Assembly (NCBI GenBank): GCA_023391175.1
Contig: JAEWBL010000347.1
Location: 1-6,099, forward strand
Direction of reading: 5' to 3'
Origin: Pseudomonadota bacterium
Lineage (GTDB): Bacteria; Pseudomonadota; Alphaproteobacteria; Rhizobiales; Xanthobacteraceae
DNA: 6,099 nt
Shown: positions 1-5,007 of the stretch, piece after piece
How the letters are laid out: each line of letters opens with the position of its first letter
Numbering within the stretch: the stretch's first letter is position 1
Made by a program: the position numbers and the translations under genes
Notes under the pieces: model-generated
The model's input: the letters and a program-made list of their open reading frames with translations, nothing else
The model's database searches: none
What the model was told of the DNA's origin: nothing

Positions 1-14
1 GGCAACAGCCGACT

Positions 15-43
15 TCCGGGACAAGCCCGGCCATGACGGCCGG
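15..43. repeat. Degenerate copy of GC-rich palindromic repeat
   Basis: This stretch contains CCGGG-ACAAG-CCCGG followed by CCATGAC. It resembles the repeat at 3538-3565, which has CCGG-ACAAG-CCGG followed by GGCATGAC, but the outer stem is eroded. A second, overlapping hairpin CCGGCC-ATGAC-GGCCGG lies at 27-43. It sits just beyond the terminator of the leftward operon, a typical intergenic location for such elements. The assignment rests on visible similarity to the two intact copies in this window. Confidence 0.5.
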
Positions 44-83
44 TGCGGGTTGGAAAGACAAAGGCAAACCCGTGTAGCCCACG

Positions 84-118
84 AAAAAACCGGCCTCCCG
101 GCGGTGGCGGGAGGCCGG
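84..118 (-). terminator. Rho-independent terminator of the ligase-hydrolase operon
   Basis: A perfect 11-bp inverted repeat (CCGGCCTCCCG at 90-100 and CGGGAGGCCGG at 108-118) with a 7-base loop is flanked by six A residues at 84-89. Read on the minus strand this is a strong GC stem followed directly by a run of six U. It lies about 50 bases past the stop codon of the hydrolase gene, where transcription of the leftward operon should end. Only the minus strand has a U tract, so it is probably not bidirectional. Confidence 0.9.
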
Positions 119-170
119 CGAGTGCGCCCGGCACATGCGACGTCGAAAGGCGTCGGGAGGAGGCCGGGTT

Positions 171-1055
171 TCAGAGCCCGCGCAGGAAGGCGCCGATGCG
201 GGAGAGCGACGCCGCTGCCTCGGGCAATTCCTCGAACACCTGGAAATGGTGGCACATGCCGGGGAACACCTCGACCTGAACCCGCCCGCTCTGCTCCGCC
301 GCGCGGCGGGCGAGGAGGTGGCTGTCGTCCAGCGTGATGTCGTGCCCGCCCGCATGCACCAGCATCGGCGGCAGGCCGGCAAGATCGCCCAGAACCGGCG
401 AGGCGGCGGGATCGTCCGGCGCGTGGGTCCGGCCGAGATAGGTGCGCGCCATGGCCTTCAACTGCTCGGGGCGGGAGAAGATGTCCTTCTCCGCCAGCGC
501 CACATAGCTCTCCCCGCCCATGGTGAGATCGAGCCAGGGTGAGAGCAGCACCAGCGCCTTGGGCAGCGCCAATCCCGCATCCCGCACCCTCTGGACGGTC
601 CCCAGCGCCAGCGCCCCACCGGCGGAATCGCCCACCAGCGCGAGCGGCGGTTCCCCCGCCTCCACCAGCGCGCGATAGACGGCGAAGGCATCGTCATGCG
701 CCGCCGGAAAGCGGAGTTCGGGGGCGAGGCGGTAGTCGAAGCCGATCACCCGCATCCCGCTCGCGAGCGCGAGCCGCGCCATCAGCCCCGCATGGGAGCG
801 CACGGAGCCGATCTGGAAGCCGCCGCCATGGCAATAGAGCAGCACGCGGGCGGCATCGCCCCCCGGCGCATCGAAGGCGCAGGCGGGCAGGCCGGCGAGG
901 GTGAGGGGCGTGCGCGTCACCTCCGGCGCGCCCTCGCCAGCGCCGAGAAACGCCTCGAAGCTGTCGCGGATCTCGGCCAGCGTCATCCCCGCCGCCCAGG
1001 CGGCGGTGGCAGCGGCAATGCGCGCGCGCACCCGCTCGAAGGCGGGTGCGTCCAT
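171..1055 (-). CDS. HSL-family alpha/beta hydrolase (esterase/lipase-like)
   Basis: Probable cytosolic carboxylesterase or lactone/ester hydrolase of the hormone-sensitive-lipase (type IV) family; no signal peptide is visible. Numbered from the ATG at 1055 (294 residues, normal for the family), it has the oxyanion-hole motif HGGGF at 76-80, the YRLAPE motif at 108-113, the nucleophile elbow GDSAGG at 142-147 with Ser144, the likely acid Asp239 in GGHDITLDDS, and the likely base His269 in MCHHF. The triad therefore looks intact. It is the second gene of a leftward operon, 25 bases behind the CoA ligase, and is followed by a strong terminator. The ATG has GAGG eight bases upstream (1064-1067). 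A TTG at 1073 is also possible, giving 300 residues, with its own GAGG overlapping the ligase stop codon. Known roles in the family are hydrolysis of short or aromatic esters. Next to a CoA ligase it may release the acid that the ligase activates, which is inference. Confidence 0.93.
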   Translation of the reverse strand: MDAPAFERVRARIAAATAAWAAGMTLAEIRDSFEAFLGAGEGAPEVTRTPLTLAGLPACAFDAPGGDAARVLLYCHGGGFQIGSVRSHAGLMARLALASGMRVIGFDYRLAPELRFPAAHDDAFAVYRALVEAGEPPLALVGDSAGGALALGTVQRVRDAGLALPKALVLLSPWLDLTMGGESYVALAEKDIFSRPEQLKAMARTYLGRTHAPDDPAASPVLGDLAGLPPMLVHAGGHDITLDDSHLLARRAAEQSGRVQVEVFPGMCHHFQVFEELPEAAASLSRIGAFLRGL

Positions 1056-1063
1056 GGAAAGAG

Positions 1064-1067
1064 CCTC
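1064..1067 (-). promoter_or_regulatory. Ribosome binding site supporting the ATG start of the hydrolase
   Basis: Minus-strand GAGG lies 8 bases before the ATG at 1055. A competing GAGG at 1079-1082 lies 5 bases before TTG 1073 and overlaps the stop codon of the upstream ligase, which would give tight translational coupling. ATG is preferred by codon identity, but the choice is not settled. Confidence 0.45.
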
Positions 1068-1080
1068 TGCCAAGGCCGCC

Positions 1081-2406
1081 TCAGTGGGTCGCTTCGGGCC
1101 GGTGCAGCACGCGCGTGGCCTTGGCCTCGTAGCGCGGCAGCTCCCCTTCCGGGTGGCACTCCACGTTCACGTTGATGCCGAGGCGGGCCTTGATCTCGCG
1201 CCGCACGTCGGCCGCCGCATCCTCGCCCGGACGCTGGGAGGCGGCGACCGCCTCCACCGCCACGGTCATCTTGCCGATGGTGGTGGCTTCCTTGTCGACG
1301 TAGATCTGCCAGGCTTCCTTGGCGAGGCCGGGAATGCCGGCGATCACGTCCTCGATCTGCGACGGGAAGACGATGACGCCCTTGAACTTGATCATGTCGT
1401 CGGTGCGCCCGATGATCCGGCCGATCTTGCGCATGCCGCGCCGGCCGGAGGGGCAGTCATAGGGGCGCGGGGAAAGGCGCACGAGATCGCGGGTGCGCCA
1501 GCGGACCACGGGGGACGCTTCCTTGCGCAGGGTGGTGATGACGATCTCACCCACCTCGCCCTCGGACACCGGCTTCATGGTCTTGGGATCGAGGATCTCG
1601 ACGATCACCGTATCCTCGTTGAGGAGCTGGAGTTCGTCATCCGCGTGGGTGAAGGGCGTGGAGATGGCGAGGATCGGCCCGCCGGCTTCCGTGGTGCCGT
1701 AGATGTTGTGGCTCATGAAGCCCTCGGGCATCTCGGCTTCCAGCTGCGCGCGGAACTCCGCCGAGACCGACTGGCCGCCGAGGATGGCGACCTTCAGCGT
1801 CCAGTCGTTGCGCGGGTTGATGCCCTGATGCTTCGCCGCCTGTACGAGCGTCATCAGCCACAGAGGCGACATGGAGGCGACGTCATAGGCATGGTCGCGC
1901 AGCCAGCGGGCGGCCAGTTCGCCGCGGCCGGGGCCGATGGGGAAATTGGTGCACCCCACGGCGGAAAAGCCGGCATCCAGCGCCGGCCCGCCGATCCACA
2001 GGCCGTAGCCATAGCCCTGATAGGCGCGGAAGCCGGGCTTCACGCCCGCCGCGGTGAGCAGGCGCGCCATCTGGGAGGGCAGCAGGCTGTGCAGATCGTT
2101 CTTCGTCATGCCGAAGGTCACCGGCAGGCCGGTGGTGCCGGAGGTGGCGACGAAGCGCTCCACCTTGTCCATGGGGACGGTGAGGAACGGGAAGGGATAA
2201 AGATCGCGCAGCAGCGACTTGTCCATGAACGGGGCGTTGGCGAGGCCGTCCTCGCTGGCGAGATCCTCCGGCTTCATGCCGGCCTGCGCGAAATGCGCCT
2301 TCCAGGTGTCGCACTGCGCGAGACGCGCGCCGAGGCCGGCAAGGCCCTCGCGCTGGAGCTTCAGAATACCGTCGCGGTCGAGCGACTCCACCTCAGGATG
2401 CTGCAT
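1081..2406 (-). CDS. PaaK-like AMP-forming aryl/acyl-CoA ligase
   Basis: Adenylate-forming ligase of the phenylacetate-CoA ligase family: carboxylate + ATP + CoA gives acyl-CoA + AMP + PPi, in the cytosol. At 441 residues it matches the usual PaaK length. Visible motifs in order: the ATP-binding loop TSGTTG at 88-93, the aromatic/adenine-binding motif YGTTEAGG at 236-243, WRTRDL at 303-308 with the ribose-binding Asp307, the hinge motif GRTDDMIKFKGV at 333-344, the FPSQIEDV segment at 347-354, and a C-terminal PRYEAKATRV with the likely catalytic Lys429. The ATG at 2406 has a strong GGAGGAG at 2411-2417. It is the first gene of the leftward operon with the hydrolase. Its promoter contains an operator shared with other genes in the window. 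YGTTEAGG differs from the YGLSE type I associate with true PaaK, so the substrate may be another aromatic or alicyclic acid; no paaK symbol is given. Confidence 0.93.
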   Translation of the reverse strand: MQHPEVESLDRDGILKLQREGLAGLGARLAQCDTWKAHFAQAGMKPEDLASEDGLANAPFMDKSLLRDLYPFPFLTVPMDKVERFVATSGTTGLPVTFGMTKNDLHSLLPSQMARLLTAAGVKPGFRAYQGYGYGLWIGGPALDAGFSAVGCTNFPIGPGRGELAARWLRDHAYDVASMSPLWLMTLVQAAKHQGINPRNDWTLKVAILGGQSVSAEFRAQLEAEMPEGFMSHNIYGTTEAGGPILAISTPFTHADDELQLLNEDTVIVEILDPKTMKPVSEGEVGEIVITTLRKEASPVVRWRTRDLVRLSPRPYDCPSGRRGMRKIGRIIGRTDDMIKFKGVIVFPSQIEDVIAGIPGLAKEAWQIYVDKEATTIGKMTVAVEAVAASQRPGEDAAADVRREIKARLGINVNVECHPEGELPRYEAKATRVLHRPEATH

Positions 2407-2410
2407 GTGG

Positions 2411-2417
2411 CTCCTCC
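2411..2417 (-). promoter_or_regulatory. Strong ribosome binding site of the CoA ligase
   Basis: The minus strand reads GGAGGAG ending 4 bases before the ATG at 2406. It is the strongest Shine-Dalgarno match in the window and fixes the ligase start. Confidence 0.8.
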
Positions 2418-2469
2418 CCCATCCGACCGTTGAAACACGCGGCTCTTGTGGCCGCTCCCGGTTGGCGAA

Positions 2470-2499
2470 TTAATAGACCGAACGACTGGTCTATGTAAA
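2470..2499 (-). promoter_or_regulatory. Sigma70-type promoter of the ligase-hydrolase operon
   Basis: On the minus strand TTTACA (2494-2499) and TATTAA (2470-2475) are separated by 18 bases. Transcription would start near 2462, giving a leader of about 55 bases. Operator A fills the spacer between the two boxes, so bound repressor would block RNA polymerase directly. Boxes are assigned by eye. Confidence 0.55.
2473..2494. promoter_or_regulatory. Operator A (22-bp palindrome, probable TetR site)
   Basis: A 22-base inverted repeat: ATAGACC, eight bases (GAACGACT), GGTCTAT. The 7-bp arms are perfect and the centre is CG. It shares the core GACCGAAyG with operators B and C elsewhere in this window. 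It lies 67 bases upstream of the ligase start and inside the promoter spacer. Length and symmetry fit a dimeric TetR-family repressor; the neighbouring regulator is the obvious candidate, by inference. Confidence 0.75.
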
Positions 2500-2555
2500 C
2501 GGTGATTTTGATCTGCATCAACGTTGCTGGCGCGTTGACGCGGCGAGGCTACCAT

Positions 2556-2573
2556 GGGGAAGGCGGGGAAGGC
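2556..2573. repeat. Tandem 9-mer duplication
   Basis: GGGGAAGGC occurs twice back to back (2556-2564 and 2565-2573), with a related GGGGAAAG at 2589-2596. It lies in the middle of the divergent intergenic region. No function is evident. Confidence 0.5.
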
Positions 2574-2660
2574 ACGCGCGGTGAGGTTGGGGAAAGTCCG
2601 GGGCGCCTGCGTTCTATCCTTCAGAAGCCCTCCAACATACCTCTCCCGCGCTCGCCGCCC

Positions 2661-2689
2661 TTGGCACCGCCGCCCCATGCGCCTATAGA
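2661..2689 (+). promoter_or_regulatory. Sigma70-type promoter of the TetR gene
   Basis: TTGGCA (2661-2666) and TATAGA (2684-2689) are separated by 17 bases. Transcription would start near 2696, about 30 bases before the GTG start. Operator B covers the -10 box and the start site, which implies autorepression. Boxes are assigned by eye. Confidence 0.5.
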
Positions 2690-2706
2690 CCGAATGATCG
2701 GAACAT
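2685..2706. promoter_or_regulatory. Operator B (probable autoregulatory TetR site)
   Basis: This 22-base stretch begins ATAGACCGAAtGA, identical to operator A over its first ten bases and again at positions 12-13. Its own symmetry is CCGA-N2-... ending TCGG in the centre plus AT/AT at the ends, so it is a less perfect palindrome than A. It overlaps the -10 box of the regulator promoter and lies 20 bases before the start codon. Confidence 0.65.
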
Positions 2707-2712
2707 TCTTGC

Positions 2713-2717
2713 AGGTG
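2713..2717 (+). promoter_or_regulatory. Ribosome binding site that decides the TetR start
   Basis: AGGTG lies 8 bases before GTG 2726. An earlier in-frame GTG at 2717 would overlap this site and has no Shine-Dalgarno sequence of its own. Together with the family-like N-terminus MARTR, this favours 2726. Confidence 0.5.
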
Positions 2718-2725
2718 TGGCCGCC

Positions 2726-3397
2726 GTGGCGAGAACGCGCTCAGCCGAATACGACAATATCCACGACACCATCCTCGAACGGGCGGCGTCGGTGTTCGCG
2801 CAGCGCGGCTATGCGGCCACCTCCATCGGCGACATCGCCGAGGCGTGCGAGTGCTCCAAGTCGCGGCTCTATCACTATTTCACCTCCAAGGAGGCGATCC
2901 TTTCCGACCTGCTGACCTCGCATGTGGAAAGCCTCCTCATGAAGTGCCGGCAGACCCTCTACGGCTATCAGGACCCGGAGGAGCGCTTCCGCCAGCTCAC
3001 CCGCCTGTTCCTCGATGTCTATTCCGTCTCGCGCGACCAGCACGTGGCGCTGCTCACCTGCGCGGAATTCCTCGCCCCCGAGACGCGCAAGGTGCTGGTG
3101 GCGAAGCAGCGCGAGCTGATCGCCTATGTCAGGGACATCCTCCTGCAATTGCGGCCGGATCTCGCCCATTCCAGCACGGCCCACGTGGACACCATGCTGT
3201 TCTTCGGCATGATCAACTGGACCTATACCTGGTACCACGCCGACGGCGCCGTGACGCCCAACGAGCTGGCCGACCGCACGGTGGACCTCTTCGTGAAAGG
3301 CTACGCCAGCGCCCCCGCGCCCACGAGCGGCACGGCGCATGCGAAGCCGGACGGGCGGCATTCGGCACGGCATGAGGGGCGCGGCGGGAAGGAGTGA
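2726..3397 (+). CDS. TetR-family transcriptional regulator
   Basis: One-component repressor: an N-terminal DNA-binding domain plus a ligand-binding, dimerising C-terminal domain. In the 223-residue form starting at GTG 2726, the TetR_N helix-turn-helix spans about residues 12-60, with the recognition region SIGDIAEACECSKSRLYHYF at 33-52. The C-terminal domain includes FFGMINWTYTWYH, a pattern I associate with TetR proteins near CoA-dependent catabolic genes (family recall, not searched). The last 25 residues or so form a polar, basic and His-rich tail unlikely to be part of the fold. It is transcribed divergently from the ligase operon. Operator-like copies lie in its own promoter, the ligase promoter and the reductase/HMGCS-like promoter region, so it is probably a local autoregulated repressor. 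An acyl-CoA inducer is likely but unproven. The start could also be GTG 2717 (226 residues). Confidence 0.92.
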   Translation: MARTRSAEYDNIHDTILERAASVFAQRGYAATSIGDIAEACECSKSRLYHYFTSKEAILSDLLTSHVESLLMKCRQTLYGYQDPEERFRQLTRLFLDVYSVSRDQHVALLTCAEFLAPETRKVLVAKQRELIAYVRDILLQLRPDLAHSSTAHVDTMLFFGMINWTYTWYHADGAVTPNELADRTVDLFVKGYASAPAPTSGTAHAKPDGRHSARHEGRGGKE

Positions 3398-3455
3398 GGG
3401 CGGCTGAAGGGGCCGACGCAGCGGCCGGTAGAGGGCTTGACCCGCATTGCCCGCC

Positions 3456-3483
3456 GTCATCCCCCGGCTTGTCCGGGGGATCC
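3456..3483 (+). repeat. 28-base palindromic repeat, copy 1
   Basis: GTC + ATCCCCCGG + CTTGT + CCGGGGGAT + CC: a perfect 9-bp stem (3459-3467 with 3473-3481) and a 5-base loop. It is the inverted counterpart of copy 2 at 3538-3565, matching it at 26 of 28 positions. It lies between the convergent ends of the regulator and reductase genes. Confidence 0.85.
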
Positions 3484-3537
3484 GCTTCGCGTCTGGGCTG
3501 GCCTTTTGGCGATCGAGCACCGAGCCCGCGGTCGGGT

Positions 3538-3565
3538 GGATGCCCCGGACAAGCCGGGGCATGAC
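3538..3565 (-). repeat. 28-base palindromic repeat, copy 2 (inverted)
   Basis: GG + ATGCCCCGG + ACAAG + CCGGGGCAT + GAC: a perfect 9-bp stem (3540-3548 with 3554-3562). Its reverse complement differs from copy 1 at only two positions. Those two positions pair with each other in the stem, so one C-G pair became G-C without loss of pairing. Confidence 0.85.
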
Positions 3566-3615
3566 AGCGCTCTAAATCATTGCCCTTCTCGACAGTCAGA
3601 ACCTAGCCGCCCCCC

Positions 3616-4851
3616 TCACGCCGCCGTCCGCTTCATCCGCGCCACCGGGTCGAACCCCTCCGCCGCCACCTCGTCCAGCGTGAGAACGGCGCCCGCCTCC
3701 AGCAGCTTCTTCGCCGCCATGTAGGTGCGCGCATCATTCAGCGCGTCCACCGCGATCATCCGCCCGTCGCGGAAATACCAGAGCGATTCGCCCCGTTCGG
3801 ACCGCCGGCGCAGCACCGCGTCGTAACCGCGATTGAGGCCGACGATCTGCAGTTTCATGTCGTACTGGTCGGACCAGAACCACGGCACCGGCGCATAGGC
3901 GCGGGTGTGGCCGAGCATGTCGTCGGCGGCGCATTCCGCCTGATCCACCGCATTCTGCACGCTTTCCAGCCGGGTCGGCAGACCCTGGAAGGGGAAGGCC
4001 GCGCAATCGCCCGCTGCCCAGACGCCGGGCGCCGAAGTGCGGCCGTGCACGTCCACCACGATGCCGTTCTCGCAGGCGATGCCGGCCGCGCGGGCGAGTT
4101 CGTCGCGCGGCAGGACACCGATGCCCACCAGCACCGCATCCACCTCCAGGCGCGGGCCGTCGTCCAGAGCCACCGCCGCGACGGCGCCGTCCTGTGCCTC
4201 GACCGCGGCGACGCTGCGGCCTTCGAGAATGCGCACGCCGTGGCCCGCATGGAGCGCCCGGATGGCATCGGACGTCTCGGCGCAGGCGACGCGCTCCAGA
4301 ATGCGCGCGGCCCGCTCCACCACGGTGACGGCGAGCCCGGCCTTCGCCGCCACCGCCGCCGTCTCCAGCCCCACATAGCCGCCGCCGAGCACGAGCAGCC
4401 GCCGGCCGGGACGGATCTCGCCCGCCAGCCGATCCGCATCGGCAAGGCTGCGCAGCTCATAGACGCCTGAAAGACCTGTAAATTCCGGGGGCAGCGGACG
4501 CGGGCGGGTGCCGGTGGCGAGCGCCAGCTTGGTCCACGGGACGCTGCGTCCGCCCACCTCCAAAGTGCGGGCAACCGGATCGAGCACAGTGACGGGCGCG
4601 TCCGTCACCACCTCAACGCCGAGGCCGCTCCAGAACTCGGTGGGGCGCAGATAAAGCCGGTCCACCGTCCACTCCCGCTTGAGATAGGCCTTGGAGAGCG
4701 GCGGACGCTGATAGGGCGGGTGCGGCTCGTCGCCAAAGATCGTCAGCGCGCCGGAATAGCCGCCGTGCCTCAGGCGCAGCGCGAGGGAAGCGGCCGCCTG
4801 CCCGGCTCCGACGATGGCGATGTGCTCCTGATCCGTCCCCACGTCTTCCAT
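3616..4851 (-). CDS. FAD-dependent NAD(P)H:ferredoxin reductase (oxygenase/P450 type)
   Basis: Flavoprotein passing electrons from NAD(P)H to a 2Fe-2S ferredoxin or rubredoxin that serves a Rieske oxygenase or cytochrome P450 (putidaredoxin-reductase family), in the cytosol. With 411 residues from ATG 4851 it has normal family length. Seen in order: FAD-binding GAGQAA at 15-20, RPPLSKAYL at 49-57, ATGTRPR at 112-118, NAD-binding GGGYVG at 156-161 followed by Glu163 and by Glu179 at the end of the second beta strand (suggesting NADH), the second FAD motif GVWAAGDC at 276-283, and a C-terminal Reductase_C domain with WFWSDQYDMKLQIVGL. The frame stays open 320 codons further upstream, but that part is antisense to the HMGCS-like gene. 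The chosen ATG has GGGGGA at 4856-4861 and begins the family-like sequence. No ferredoxin or oxygenase lies in the window. It is divergent from the HMGCS-like gene across operator C. Confidence 0.94.
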   Translation of the reverse strand: MEDVGTDQEHIAIVGAGQAAASLALRLRHGGYSGALTIFGDEPHPPYQRPPLSKAYLKREWTVDRLYLRPTEFWSGLGVEVVTDAPVTVLDPVARTLEVGGRSVPWTKLALATGTRPRPLPPEFTGLSGVYELRSLADADRLAGEIRPGRRLLVLGGGYVGLETAAVAAKAGLAVTVVERAARILERVACAETSDAIRALHAGHGVRILEGRSVAAVEAQDGAVAAVALDDGPRLEVDAVLVGIGVLPRDELARAAGIACENGIVVDVHGRTSAPGVWAAGDCAAFPFQGLPTRLESVQNAVDQAECAADDMLGHTRAYAPVPWFWSDQYDMKLQIVGLNRGYDAVLRRRSERGESLWYFRDGRMIAVDALNDARTYMAAKKLLEAGAVLTLDEVAAEGFDPVARMKRTAA

Positions 4852-4873
4852 GGCGTCCCCCGTTTGGATATTT

Positions 4874-4895
4874 ATTGACCGAACGTTCTGATTAT
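4874..4895. promoter_or_regulatory. Operator C (shared divergent TetR site)
   Basis: A 22-base site beginning ATTGACCGAACG, matching operator A at 11 of its first 12 positions. Its centre GAACGTTC is a perfect 8-bp palindrome and the ends are AT/AT. It overlaps the putative promoters of both the leftward reductase and the rightward HMGCS-like gene, so one bound repressor could silence both. Confidence 0.7.
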
Positions 4896-4901
4896 TATAC
4901 T
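4875..4901 (+). promoter_or_regulatory. Candidate promoter of the HMGCS-like gene
   Basis: TTGACC (4875-4880) and TATACT (4896-4901) each match five of six consensus bases, but the spacer is only 15 bases, shorter than ideal. The -35 box is part of operator C. The leader to ATG 5008 would be about 100 bases. Confidence 0.4.
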
Positions 4902-4920
4902 GCCGAAATGCGGGCGGCAA
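4894..4920 (-). promoter_or_regulatory. Candidate promoter of the ferredoxin reductase gene
   Basis: On the minus strand a perfect TATAAT (4894-4899) follows TTGCCG (4915-4920) with a 15-base spacer. Transcription would start near 4887, inside operator C, about 36 bases before the ATG. The -10 box is convincing and the -35 box is weak. Confidence 0.4.
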
Positions 4921-5007
4921 TCGGCTTTCCCGCGCGCCGTCGGCCCCGACGTTCGGCGCGTGGCAGGCGATGAGGCCCCCTCCCCCGGCCGCACAGACGG
5001 GCACCAC

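Larger units (their letters stand above)
2407..2725. other. Divergent intergenic control region between ligase and TetR genes
   Basis: About 320 bases without a convincing gene. It holds the leftward ligase promoter with operator A near its left end, and the rightward regulator promoter with operator B at its right end. Between them (about 2500-2660) I see only a tandem duplication of the 9-mer GGGGAAGGC at 2556-2573 and no convincing RNA gene. The two promoters are about 170 bases apart, so each is probably controlled by its own operator. Confidence 0.75.
3456..3565. repeat. Composite inverted-repeat element of about 110 bases
   Basis: Two 28-base units in opposite orientation flank a 54-base centre (3484-3537). 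The whole could fold into one long hairpin or two small ones. Spurious frames across it give peptides such as MPRLVRGIHP and DKPGHD, which I recall as recurring in over-annotated alphaproteobacterial hypothetical proteins, in keeping with a dispersed intergenic repeat. Its place between converging genes would let it act as a bidirectional transcription barrier or RNA-stabilising hairpin, though no U tract follows either stem. Confidence 0.7.

Noticed and set aside
901..2433. A 510-codon plus-strand open frame opposite the CoA ligase
   Set aside because: It is antisense to the motif-rich ligase, its composition (His/Ala/Gly/Arg-rich) is that of a GC-driven mirror frame, and it shows no recognisable domain.
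2587..2602. GGGGAAAGTCCGGGG, resembling the conserved GGAAAGTCCGGGC segment of RNase P RNA
   Set aside because: The surrounding 300 bases lack the rest of the RNase P RNA structure and are occupied by regulatory DNA; the match is short and probably chance.
2741..3562. A 273-codon minus-strand frame opposite tetR, starting in the repeat with MPRLVRGIHP
   Set aside because: It is antisense to a clear TetR gene, and its N-terminus is the translated palindromic repeat, a common source of false gene calls.
3789..3800. CGTTCGGACC, which matches the operator core on the minus strand (GGTCCGAACG)
   Set aside because: It lies inside the reductase coding sequence, lacks the second half-site, and is expected by chance in such GC-rich DNA.
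4960..5007. Upstream GTG start adding 16 residues to the HMGCS-like protein
   Set aside because: There is no Shine-Dalgarno sequence before it, the added residues are Pro/Gly/His-rich, and the family N-terminus begins at MTGITALAIHLP.
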